Assembly: GCA_964448135.1 (NCBI GenBank)
Contig: CAYUVH010000034.1
Coordinates: forward strand, 96,178-160,177
Source: CAYUVH01 sp964448135
GTDB taxonomy: Bacteria; Verrucomicrobiota; Verrucomicrobiia; Limisphaerales; UBA8199
DNA length: 64,000 nucleotides
Direction of reading: 5' to 3'
A model generated the notes under the pieces. The model was not told the origin of the DNA. It saw only the letters and a list, made by a program, of their open reading frames with translations, and did not search any database. The stretch's first letter is position 1. Each line of letters starts with the position of its first letter. Of the stretch, positions 1 through 7,884 are shown piece after piece. Position numbers and translations under genes: made by a program.

Positions 1-1139
1 CCCTGCACAAACTCCGCATCCTGCACCCGCACCTGGTTGATGAGCCGACCGTAATTGAACACGGGGAAAAAGAACGACGCCCCGGCCTGCGCCGCGCGGC
101 TCTGCCACATGAACATGTCCGACAATGAACTACCCAGTTCATTGTTCGCGCTCACGCCGAACGCGCCCGACAAAGAAAACGCCGGATACATATTTGCTTT
201 GGCCACGCCGATGAGCGCGGACTTCGAGGCCGCTTCCATGGCAGCGGCGCGCACATCCGGACGGCGCCGCAATAAGTCTTTTGGAATACCCACCGCCACT
301 TGTATGGGCGGCGTAGGAATCGCGCTCGGCCCCGTGAGATATCCGTCCACCTGGTCCGGTGTCGTGCCGAGCAGGACGCCCAGCGCGTTTTTGGTTTCCT
401 GCAACTGCCGCTGTAGTTTGGGAAGCTGCGCCTCCGTCTGATACGTCACCGCCGCCGCCTGACGCATGTCGAGTTCGCTCGTTTCCCCGAAATCAAACTT
501 CACGTTCGCGACGCGCAACGTTTCCTTCTGCGTGTAGACATTCGTGCTGGTCACGCGAATCCGCGCCTCGGTCGTGCGGATCAGCACGTAGAAATTCGCC
601 ACGTCCGCGATCAACGACACCACTGCGTCATCGTAATCCGCCACCGACCCGACAAACGTCGCCCGCTTCGACTCGATGTCCCGGCGGTACTTTCCCCACA
701 CGTCAATCTCCCACGTGGCGGCGAAGAGCAATTGGTCGGATGCGTAATCCGGCGTGATACCGGGAATTTTGCCGAAGCCCGAATTCAGCCGGTCGTAATT
801 GACACCGCCGGAAATGCCCTGCTGCTGCGGAAAAAGGTCCCCGATCGACTTGCTCAATTGTGCCCGCGCCTTGAGCACGCGCACCCCGGCGATTTGCACC
901 GTGAGATTACTTTTGACCGCCGCCTCGACCAACCGGTCGAGCACCGGATCATTAAGACTCCGCCACCAATAAGCCTCGCCCGCATTAAGCGGCTGGCCGG
1001 AAATGGTGGAATTGGTCTCCCAGTTCGACTGTACCCGCGAACCCGGCGTCTGATAATTCGGCCCCACCATGCACGACGGCAGCAATGCCAATGGCAGAAC
1101 CAGCGCAACCAGCCGCAAGCACATCATCCATGTTTTCAT
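1..1139 (-). CDS. RND efflux outer-membrane lipoprotein, TolC/NodT family (partial)
   Basis: This gene starts at the ATG at 1139 and runs off the left edge, so about 379 N-terminal residues are visible. The first residues form a lipoprotein signal peptide with a lipobox ending LLPSC, followed by MVGPNY, typical of NodT-type outer-membrane factors. At the left edge the frame reads FNYGRLINQVRVQDAEF, matching the conserved NYGR..N.VR.QDA segment of TolC-like efflux channels. Members carry drugs, metals or other small molecules across the outer membrane with an inner-membrane RND pump and a periplasmic adaptor; those partner genes would be expected beyond the window, downstream. Substrate cannot be told. 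The family call is firm. Confidence 0.9.
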   Translation of the reverse strand, partial: MKTWMMCLRLVALVLPLALLPSCMVGPNYQTPGSRVQSNWETNSTISGQPLNAGEAYWWRSLNDPVLDRLVEAAVKSNLTVQIAGVRVLKARAQLSKSIGDLFPQQQGISGGVNYDRLNSGFGKIPGITPDYASDQLLFAATWEIDVWGKYRRDIESKRATFVGSVADYDDAVVSLIADVANFYVLIRTTEARIRVTSTNVYTQKETLRVANVKFDFGETSELDMRQAAAVTYQTEAQLPKLQRQLQETKNALGVLLGTTPDQVDGYLTGPSAIPTPPIQVAVGIPKDLLRRRPDVRAAAMEAASKSALIGVAKANMYPAFSLSGAFGVSANNELGSSLSDMFMWQSRAAQAGASFFFPVFNYGRLINQVRVQDAEFVQ

Positions 1140-1214
1140 CCTGCCAATTGAAAACCGGGCCCTATTCGGATTTCGTCCTTCGTCATTCTTTCGTCATTCG
1201 CCATTCGGAATTCG

Positions 1215-1709
1215 TCATTTCCCTCCCCCGTTCTTGCTGTTCAACAAATCCTCCAACTCCTTCCCCCGCGCGGCATAATCAATCCCCGTAATCACCCCCT
1301 TGGCATCCACCCACAGCACCGTCATCTTGCCGTCCTTCATGGGGAACCGCGCCGCGACGTCCTTATCCTCCACGATCACCAGCGTAAACGGCTTCGCCTC
1401 CGCGCGCGACCGTGCGATCCGCCGCTTGAACATGCCGAAGCCGGAAATATTGACCACCAGCAGCGAATGATGTTGCTCAAACCAGTCGGCCTGCTGCAGC
1501 CCGTCAGGCGGGCCGCCTTCAACCGGCGTATCGAAGATCACGGCCTTCGTCGCGTCCCCGGGCGTGAAGGTAAACGTGCCGCCTTTTTTATCCATGGCTT
1601 TGAAGCCGGCGAGGCTATCCCCGACTTTGTAGAGATCGGCCCGGGCGGCCATGGCGAACGATAGAACGGCAAGGCAGAGAATTCGCGCGAAAATACCTTT
1701 GAAGCTCAT
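1215..1709 (-). CDS. Secreted redoxin/thioredoxin-fold-like protein
   Basis: A 164-residue protein with an N-terminal signal peptide (hydrophobic residues 8-22, likely cleavage after AARA). The mature start, VGDSLAGFKAMDKKGG, resembles the opening of AhpC/TSA-type redoxins, and the C-terminus has a typical beta-strand pattern (TVLWVDAKGVITGI). No CXXC or peroxidatic cysteine is present in the mature part, so a redox activity is unlikely and the fold call is tentative. It lies just upstream of, and on the same strand as, the efflux lipoprotein gene (about 75 bases between them), so the two may be cotranscribed. Substrate or partner unknown. Confidence 0.6.
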   Translation of the reverse strand: MSFKGIFARILCLAVLSFAMAARADLYKVGDSLAGFKAMDKKGGTFTFTPGDATKAVIFDTPVEGGPPDGLQQADWFEQHHSLLVVNISGFGMFKRRIARSRAEAKPFTLVIVEDKDVAARFPMKDGKMTVLWVDAKGVITGIDYAARGKELEDLLNSKNGGGK

Positions 1710-1758
1710 ACGCTATCATTGCGAGGCGGCGCTCCGCCGTCAATCACCGCCCTTCCCC

Positions 1759-1868
1759 GGAGCGCGGCTGTCCTCAGCCGCAGCACGGCCGCATTTGCAT
1801 ATGGCAAAGGAATCAGTTCGCGCGCGCCTTCCAACTCGTCCCCGCTGCGGCTGAGGACAGCCGCGCTA
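1759..1868. repeat. Inverted-repeat intergenic element, copy 1
   Basis: The ends are perfect 24-bp inverted repeats, 1761-1784 and 1844-1867. Each arm is itself a small palindrome (GCGGCTG, TCCT, CAGCCGC), so the element can form either one long or two short hairpins. About 59 bases separate the arms. A diverged relative lies at 12981-13089 and shares the arms and the segment TCGTCCCCGCTGCGG just before the right arm. It fills most of the gap between the redoxin-like gene and the VOC gene. It looks like a small non-coding mobile or REP-like element. Confidence 0.8.
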
Positions 1869-1944
1869 CAGAGAAGATACTGCCACGAGCCAGAACGCCA
1901 GCCAGCAGCCTTGACTAAACCGTCATCCGTCCGATTCTTCTCCC

Positions 1945-2307
1945 ATGCAACGCGTCACCGGAATTGGCGGCTTCTTTTTTCGCGCGAACAACCCCGATGC
2001 CCTCGCCCAATGGTATAAAGACCATCTCGGCGTGGATCTCATCCCGCCCGACTACGACCAAAAGCCTTGGACCCAGGAAGCCGGCCCGACGGCCTTCGCT
2101 CCCTTCGCGAAGGATAGCGAGTATTTCGGCAATCCCACGAAGAATTGGATGCTCAATTTCCGCGTCCGCGACCTGGACGCAATGGTGAAACAACTCCGCG
2201 ACGCGAAGATCGAGGTGAAAGTTGATCCAGAGAAATATCCCAACGGACGATTCGCGCGGCTAAATGATCCCGAGGGGAATCCGATTGAATTGTGGGAGCC
2301 GAAATGA
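1945..2307 (+). CDS. VOC (glyoxalase/bleomycin-resistance fold) protein
   Basis: A 120-residue single-domain VOC protein. The beta-alpha-beta pattern is clear: FFFRANNPDALAQWYKDHLG at the start, the second half opening near LNFRVRDLDAMVKQLRDA, and the closing strand DPEGNPIELWEP that normally supplies a metal-binding glutamate. The usual first metal-ligand histidine is not evident at the N-terminal strand (IGGFFF), so it may not be a classical metalloenzyme. Members include glyoxalase I, dioxygenases and resistance proteins; the substrate cannot be assigned. It stands alone between an intergenic repeat and a Wzz-type gene. Confidence 0.8.
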   Translation: MQRVTGIGGFFFRANNPDALAQWYKDHLGVDLIPPDYDQKPWTQEAGPTAFAPFAKDSEYFGNPTKNWMLNFRVRDLDAMVKQLRDAKIEVKVDPEKYPNGRFARLNDPEGNPIELWEPK

Positions 2308-2435
2308 ACAGCTTCGAGTAACCGCACCGCCTGCCCTTGGGTAGGGATGGGGTTGGATAGGAATGCTTGCAGAGTGACTCGATCCGGGGCAACTTTCGAG
2401 TTACATCCAGCTTCAGTCATAACCGGGATGCTCGC

Positions 2436-3347
2436 ATGAATTCCGAACCTGCTCCTCCAAAACCCGAAACCAAACCATCACCCGAGGCACCCGCTAGTCG
2501 GCCTCCCTTTCCCTTCTCGATTGTACTTTGCGTGTGGCTGCTGGTTGCATTCACGGTAACCATGCTTACCTTCATCTTGCCTGAGACTTTCGCCAGCACC
2601 GCCCGCCTCAGGGTCGAGCGGGATCAGACCGACGTCGCTGGCATCAGCGCACCGAAAACGGACGTCGCCTACGATCCCTATTTTATTCAAACCGAATTCG
2701 AAATCATCCGGTCGGAGTTGGTTTTGGGTATGGTCATCAACGATCTGAAACTGCACAGCGAGTGGAGCAATCGCTATCACCGACAGCTCAAGCGGGCCGA
2801 ATGCCTGGCCATTCTCAAACGCCAGATCGAAATCAAACCGTTTCGCAGCACCAGCATCATCGAGATTACCGCGTTTGGTCCAAAGCCGGAGGAAGCCGCT
2901 CAAATCGCCAACGCCATCGCCGAGGCCTACAGGAATTACCGCTTTGAGCGGAGGACGGAGCTCTTAAAGGGGGGAATCAAAGCGTTGGCGGCTGTTTACA
3001 ATGATAACGAGGCGAAGATTCGGGCGGTCAGGGCCGAAATGACGCAGCTAGCGCGCGACCAGGCCAATCAAGACTCGAACCGGCTGGATGAAGCGAAAAG
3101 AAGCCTCGAGGATCTTCAACGCCTGGACCATGAAGTATCCGCGAAAATGGACGGGGCAAGGACGGACCTGAGTTTGCCGGCCTCGAGCATGGTCACCATT
3201 GTGGATATCGCGACGCCTAATCCCAAACCGATCCGTCCGAACAAGCCATTCATCATTGCGCTTGGCATCCTCGCGGGTGGCCTGGCTGGGCTCTTGTTGG
3301 CTGGGTTCGCCTATGCAATGCGCCGCCGGGTTGTTTGGCGTATGTAA
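2436..3347 (+). CDS. Wzz-type polysaccharide chain-length/co-polymerase protein
   Basis: The reading frame opens at 2367, but the ATG at 2436 gives a sensible 303-residue product starting MNSEPAPPKPE. A first transmembrane helix (about residues 28-49) is followed by a periplasmic region beginning ASTARLRVERD, a mostly helical central part with coiled-coil character (about 190-245), and a second transmembrane helix close to the C-terminus. This two-helix layout is that of Wzz/GumC-like proteins controlling polysaccharide chain length. The proline pair usual before the second helix is seen as NPKPIRPNKPF. There is no tyrosine-kinase domain. No other polysaccharide genes are next to it. Confidence 0.8.
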   Translation: MNSEPAPPKPETKPSPEAPASRPPFPFSIVLCVWLLVAFTVTMLTFILPETFASTARLRVERDQTDVAGISAPKTDVAYDPYFIQTEFEIIRSELVLGMVINDLKLHSEWSNRYHRQLKRAECLAILKRQIEIKPFRSTSIIEITAFGPKPEEAAQIANAIAEAYRNYRFERRTELLKGGIKALAAVYNDNEAKIRAVRAEMTQLARDQANQDSNRLDEAKRSLEDLQRLDHEVSAKMDGARTDLSLPASSMVTIVDIATPNPKPIRPNKPFIIALGILAGGLAGLLLAGFAYAMRRRVVWRM

Positions 3348-3421
3348 AGGGACCCAGGAGACGCTTGCCCGGGGGGGACAAAAGGTTCGATAATCCACCC
3401 GAGGCACGGATCGCACCGCGT

Positions 3422-3871
3422 ATGTTTCTTAAGCCAAAACGCAAGTTCGTCTGGGTCGCCGTTGCGTCAGCCGCCGCACTGATCATGCTCGGGCTTTTCT
3501 TCGCCGATTCGACTTCCCGCATCAAGATCGCAAGCGGGTTCTCCACCCAGGACGTGCGCGCAATCCGGCGGGAAGTCTCCCGCATGCGGTGGGAGGAATT
3601 TCGCAATTCCGTCGCGGCACTCGACTCTAAGCGATTCGGCCAACGTACTCTCCCCATTGTGTTTAGCTGGACCGAAACCATCGCCGGCTCTCCCGGGCCA
3701 CCGGGAGGAGCTTTCGTGGGATGTCGTGGGATATTCTCTGGCACCGAATGCACGTTCATGGTCTCCAACAGCACAAACGGCTGGAAATGCCGCTCGATGG
3801 GTTTCACGGATGCGGCCACCATGCGAAAGGTCCGCGAAGCGATGCAGGAAGTCGTCACGGCGCATCCCTGA
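3422..3871 (+). CDS. Membrane-anchored protein of unknown function
   Basis: The frame is open from 3335, but the ATG at 3422 (MFLKPKRK) puts basic residues directly before a transmembrane helix at about residues 9-27, so I prefer it; the product is then 149 residues. The rest is predicted to be outside the cytoplasm and contains two cysteines (CRGIFSGTEC) that could pair. No family recognised. It follows the Wzz-type gene by 74 bases on the same strand and may be cotranscribed with it. Confidence 0.55.
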   Translation: MFLKPKRKFVWVAVASAAALIMLGLFFADSTSRIKIASGFSTQDVRAIRREVSRMRWEEFRNSVAALDSKRFGQRTLPIVFSWTETIAGSPGPPGGAFVGCRGIFSGTECTFMVSNSTNGWKCRSMGFTDAATMRKVREAMQEVVTAHP

Positions 3872-3928
3872 CGGATTTTTGCCCCGGTGCTTCTTTCTGC
3901 GTCCGGGTTTTCCATTCTGCCTTTTCCA

Positions 3929-6394
3929 CTACGGCAGCCCCACTCGCACCCGGTAAAACTCCCGCGGTTGCGTTGTCAAAACCATAAAGTTCGTCAGCAC
4001 CGTCGCCGCCATCACGGCATTCGTTCTCACACTCGCCCAGTCCACCAAATTGGTGGATAGTTCCATCACATACTGCCGCCCGGTCACATTCGTGTAACTC
4101 AACGAGATCATTCCCGCGCCCGCCAGTGCCGCGCTCACACGCAACGCCGAGTTCGCATTACGCGGATCCGTTCCAGCAATCGCCTCCTGTGCCTCACTGA
4201 ATCCATCTCCGTCATCGTCATCGCTCGTGATATTCGCGAGCACCAGCGTCAGAGCGCGCTCGCCGGTGTAACCGCCGCCATCGGTCCAGCGGACGCGGAG
4301 ATGCTTTACCGGGCTCGTCTCGTAATCCAGCGCCTGCGCGGCATACAATGCGTCGCCCACGATTGTAAAATCCCCGTTGTTAGTGTCACCGTCACCCGCC
4401 ACGAGCGAGTAATCGCAAGCCACTCCCGACAAACTTCCGCCCCCCGAGATTTCCGCCACCTGCATCCCGGCTGCCGTCGTCTCAGGAATTTCGGTCACCG
4501 ACAGCGCAACCGTCCGCGGTCGCTCCATCGCCAACAGGCTCAGGGTATCCCGCGCGTCCATGACGTTGAGCGTGGTGTGGCGTGTCGCCACAGCCGCGAC
4601 GGCGTTGGTATAGACCGCGCGGCGGGAATCCGACTCCGCGCCGGTCAGTCGACCCGCCTTGGCCGTCCAATCCCATGGCGGAATCAGCCACTGGGGTTTA
4701 ATCCGCGCCGGTGAGTTGTACACAAACTCCCACGCCGATTGCGTCGCGATGAGATCGTTGTCGTGCAGCTTCACACCTACGAACCACGGCGGCACGCCTT
4801 GCACGCTGGAGTGCGCATTCGTGAAAGCCTTGTCTATGGTGTTCACATCGTTGCTGCCTTTAAAGTATTCGATGAGCTTCCAATCATAACTTTCCGGGCG
4901 CAGATACGAACCAAAGCGTTTGTCGCCAACATTCACGGCGACATCGCGGTGCTCGACGAACAGTCCCGCGCCCGCGTTGGTGAACGCCCGAAACACATTC
5001 GACGCGACGCCGGCATTGGTCGCCGCGTTCGGCCCTACAATCGTCGGCGCATAACCCATTAACGACGTCAGCTTCGCGTAACCTCCGCTGGCCGATGTCG
5101 GCACGCCGTTCGAAAGATCGAGCCCGTGCGCCTCGTAGTTGGTGATGTCCGCGTAACTCGTCGTGTTCGTCCAGACGAAGTCGTTGGCGTAGGGTTTCGG
5201 GGGACGCACGTGATAGCCCATGTCCACCCACGCCGAACTTTGCAGCCGTCCGAAAATCTCCGGCGCATTGGTCAGCAAAATGTCCGTCTGCCACGTTGTC
5301 AGAAACACATCCACCGGCACCCGGCTCGCCTCGTGCTGGTTCAAGAGCGTCCGCAATTCCGCCGCGCTGTTGCTCGGATACGAAAAATCCTGCCAGTTCA
5401 GCGAAAACGTGATGTTATCGGTCGGCCGCAGATACAGGCTCGAAACGCCGCTGAACGGCGCGTTCGACCAGATTTGCAGCGCCCCCTCGAAATTCGTCAC
5501 ACCAAAACGGCCCGCGTCCCGCCACCGCTTGATCGTCTCCAACTGCGCCACGATCTTGTTCGTGTAATCGCCGAACATGTCGCGGTGATTGAAGACGATT
5601 CCAACCGTCCACAATTTATTGCTGTGCGGTTGGGAGCCGTCCTCCAGCATCGTGAGCAGCCGGTCCGTCTCGTGCAGGTCCTGCTCCCAGTTCCCCACCG
5701 CCGCGATCTGCCCACTTGGATCATCCACGAGATACGCATTGGTTCCCGCCGGACGCCACAGGCCGGCGACGTGCGGATCATCGCGGTGACTCGCCGTGCC
5801 GCCCCCTATGAGCAGGTGAGGCTTCCAGCTGAAATTTGTGTAAATCAGGCCCGTGAGACCGTTCGTGGTGCGGATGAATTTCGGCCAGTCCTGGTAGCCG
5901 TTGTTCGTATACACGTGCCCGCCGACCACGCCAGCCGGCGACGAGCCGCCAAGCTGTTGGGTGAGATACGCGACGTCGGCATAGTTGTAGCCGTAATTTT
6001 CATGCGAGTGCGGGTCGAGTTCAACGCCGAGATTTTCGTGGAGATATCGCAATGTGGTTTTGCCGGCGGAAAGGTAGGACGCGTTGAAATTGGCGAGGCC
6101 GTTGGTGGTCTCGAATTTCTCCATGCCTCTAAGAAAATTCCAATCACTCTGAAAATCCCACGCGAGATGGCGGTTGGTGCACTCGCTCGCAAACCACAAA
6201 ATCGCCTTCCGCCACGCATCGTAATTGGTGGCGGCCGTGGTTCGGAAGTCAGGAGTATTGGGCGAGCCGCCGGGTTCTTCACTGTGAACGGCGATGATGA
6301 AATAGACCGTCGGTGCGTTGGTCACGCCACGCGCCGCGAATGCAAACAGCCCCAGCCCGATCACCATCGCCACCCAGTTCAATCGAGTGCTCAT
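3929..6394 (-). CDS. Large secreted protein with type-3 calcium repeat and STNL/FYRVR C-terminal module
   Basis: The frame is open to 6469, but the ATG at 6394 (MSTRLNWVAMVIGLGLF) gives a normal signal peptide, and the extra upstream part lies in an inverted repeat. The product is about 821 residues. The long N-terminal part contains HSHENYGYN and NHRDMFGDYTNK; a sugar-active or polysaccharide-deacetylase-like fold is possible but unproven. A cadherin-like segment is followed by an aspartate-rich loop, DDDDGDGFSEAQE, typical of bacterial thrombospondin type-3 calcium repeats. The last 60 residues (YVMELSTNLVDW then FYRVRVGLP) form a module shared with two other secreted proteins in this window. 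Exported, function unknown. Confidence 0.7.
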   Translation of the reverse strand: MSTRLNWVAMVIGLGLFAFAARGVTNAPTVYFIIAVHSEEPGGSPNTPDFRTTAATNYDAWRKAILWFASECTNRHLAWDFQSDWNFLRGMEKFETTNGLANFNASYLSAGKTTLRYLHENLGVELDPHSHENYGYNYADVAYLTQQLGGSSPAGVVGGHVYTNNGYQDWPKFIRTTNGLTGLIYTNFSWKPHLLIGGGTASHRDDPHVAGLWRPAGTNAYLVDDPSGQIAAVGNWEQDLHETDRLLTMLEDGSQPHSNKLWTVGIVFNHRDMFGDYTNKIVAQLETIKRWRDAGRFGVTNFEGALQIWSNAPFSGVSSLYLRPTDNITFSLNWQDFSYPSNSAAELRTLLNQHEASRVPVDVFLTTWQTDILLTNAPEIFGRLQSSAWVDMGYHVRPPKPYANDFVWTNTTSYADITNYEAHGLDLSNGVPTSASGGYAKLTSLMGYAPTIVGPNAATNAGVASNVFRAFTNAGAGLFVEHRDVAVNVGDKRFGSYLRPESYDWKLIEYFKGSNDVNTIDKAFTNAHSSVQGVPPWFVGVKLHDNDLIATQSAWEFVYNSPARIKPQWLIPPWDWTAKAGRLTGAESDSRRAVYTNAVAAVATRHTTLNVMDARDTLSLLAMERPRTVALSVTEIPETTAAGMQVAEISGGGSLSGVACDYSLVAGDGDTNNGDFTIVGDALYAAQALDYETSPVKHLRVRWTDGGGYTGERALTLVLANITSDDDDGDGFSEAQEAIAGTDPRNANSALRVSAALAGAGMISLSYTNVTGRQYVMELSTNLVDWASVRTNAVMAATVLTNFMVLTTQPREFYRVRVGLP

Positions 6395-6448
6395 CCACCT
6401 ACCCGTATCCGGTTGGTGGGCGGGAATTACACTGTCGAAAGGCGAAAA

Positions 6449-6522
6449 CGCAAAGGGTATAAGACGCAAAGTGGGCTTTACCTCTGTAAGCCTCTGCGTC
6501 TTTGCGTCTTATGCCCTTTGCG
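6449..6522. repeat. Inverted repeat of the CGCAAAG family
   Basis: Arms of 23 bp (6449-6471 and 6500-6522) pair with one wobble position. A smaller GGCTT/AAGCC hairpin lies in the 28-base loop. It sits between the start of the large secreted protein gene and the stop of the ParB-like gene, both on the minus strand. It could act as a terminator or attenuator, or be a REP-type repeat; related CGCAAAG-rich sequence occurs at 10738-10768. Confidence 0.7.
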
Positions 6523-6530
6523 TTCTGTCT

Positions 6531-6980
6531 TTAAGGCCGCTGCTCCCGCTCCTCCAAAATCTCCACTTCCTCACCCGTGACCAAAACCCGCCACCGATAC
6601 GGCGGCAGCTTGGGCAATCGCACCGCATCCAACTCCTCCAATCCCTCGATGAACGCCTTGCAAACCCGGTGCCACCCATCCAGCACATCACCGGTCGGCG
6701 ACAGAATAATCGGATAACTCAAATCCGCCGCGATGATGTCCCGCGCGTGCTCCGCGATGGCTCGGACGGTGGGCAGAATGTTCCGCGGCCCGCCAAACCA
6801 GCACACTTCGTCGAAGCCGGTCAACTCGCTCAATCGCACCTTTTGCACCGGCAGGCCCTCCGCCAGTTCCCAAAGCTCATGCATCCGCCAGAATCGCATC
6901 GAACCATCCGCGCCCGGCGGTTCGCAGGACCGCCGCTTCGCGGCGCGTTCGTTGACGGGTTTCTTTCGCTCCGTGCCCAT
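6531..6980 (-). CDS. ParB-like nuclease-fold small protein
   Basis: I take the ATG at 6980 because GGAAAGG lies just upstream; the frame is open from 6995. The product has about 149 residues. Its centre reads YPIILSPTGDVLDGWHR, which is like the strand plus DG.HR box of ParB/Srx-fold domains that bind CTP or ATP. The C-terminus carries a basic and aromatic patch (LPPYRWRVLV). No helix-turn-helix or partner ParA gene is present, so a role in chromosome partition is unlikely; stand-alone proteins of this kind are often of unknown function. It follows the PepSY-like gene with a gap of only a few bases. Confidence 0.6.
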   Translation of the reverse strand: MGTERKKPVNERAAKRRSCEPPGADGSMRFWRMHELWELAEGLPVQKVRLSELTGFDEVCWFGGPRNILPTVRAIAEHARDIIAADLSYPIILSPTGDVLDGWHRVCKAFIEGLEELDAVRLPKLPPYRWRVLVTGEEVEILEEREQRP

Positions 6981-7001
6981 GAGTCCCTTTCCCATGTGTC
7001 A

Positions 7002-7343
7002 TCACGACCGTTTGAAATGCACAATCACCAACAGAACCACCGGTATCACCGTTCCGAAGGCCAGCGCCGCCCATACATTTTTCCGATTCTCCCCAAATCG
7101 AAATGCCATGACGATTCCCAGGATCGAAGTGACCACCACCGACAACCCCATCAACGACGCCAGCAACATGAAGGGCAGCGAACCATAACCTTTCGTGTGC
7201 GCCTCGGTGAGCACCGGGATCTTGACCCCGAACATCTGCACGGCGCCGGTCACCGCAAAAAGAATCAACATCGGCGCAAAAACGCAGCCAAGATAAAGAT
7301 GCAGTTTCCGAAGCGCCTTCACACGTTGCTGATCGCCGAGCAT
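7002..7343 (-). CDS. PepSY-associated-type small membrane protein
   Basis: The start is taken at 7343 (MLGDQQRVKALRKLH); the frame opens at 7358. The 113-residue product has three hydrophobic helices (about 17-40, 60-82 and 90-108). The first one, with basic KALRKLHLYLG directly before it, matches the helix that opens PepSY-associated membrane proteins, which are often linked to iron or heme reduction. It is much shorter than typical PepSY_TM proteins. It probably forms an operon with the ParB-like gene downstream. Confidence 0.6.
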   Translation of the reverse strand: MLGDQQRVKALRKLHLYLGCVFAPMLILFAVTGAVQMFGVKIPVLTEAHTKGYGSLPFMLLASLMGLSVVVTSILGIVMAFRFGENRKNVWAALAFGTVIPVVLLVIVHFKRS

Positions 7344-7884
7344 ACCTCGTCGGCCCACCGACCGCTAGACTCAATCCTCAGCCACGCCTTCAACTCATGG
7401 CATTCACTGACTCACTGACTTTCTTGACACCTCCCCAAATCGTGTCACCGTATCTCCGGAGGCATTTCCCGCCCGGGAATCGCAGGAGCACCAACCGGTT
7501 TCCACATGGGCGAAACCAGGGAAATCAGACTGCAACCAGGGATAGACCATGCTATTGCCACGGACGGCTAAGGCGAACATCACGGCCCGACGCCGCCCCA
7601 AATCAAAAACCGATTCCAACCAATGAAATCAACGTCTGTTGCGACTCGCACCTCGTTTCCAACCAATGTTTACGGGCCTTTCTCAAACTGTAGCACCCTT
7701 GTTGCACCTTGCGTTGCACCCTGAAACCCATTTTCGATCAATGTTTATGCGGTTTGTTGCATGTTACACCCTGTCAGGGGGTATGCCACCCCCTCTTACT
7801 CCTAATCTTAATCTTAATCCTAACCCCCTCCGCAAAACACTGAACCTTTCCACCGCGCAAAGCGTCTGGCATGAAATACTTGCA
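7344..7884. other. Non-coding stretch with degenerate tandem repeats
   Basis: About 540 bases before the sulfatase start hold no gene I can support. It contains a series of related units: TTCCAACCAATG at about 7614 and 7657, then TTCGATCAATGTTTATG at about 7732. These are followed by GTTGCACC repeats (7690-7725), a GC-rich stretch around AGGGGGTATGCCACCCCCT (7777-7795) that can form a hairpin, and a run of CTAATCTTAAT-like repeats (7801-7825). The parts CAATGTTTATG and GGGTATGCC recur together at 12401-12470, so this is probably a dispersed intergenic repeat. Confidence 0.55.

Noticed and set aside
5126..6580. A 484-codon open frame on the plus strand
   Set aside because: It is antisense to the large secreted protein, and the predicted product is dominated by Arg and His typical of a GC-rich mirror frame.
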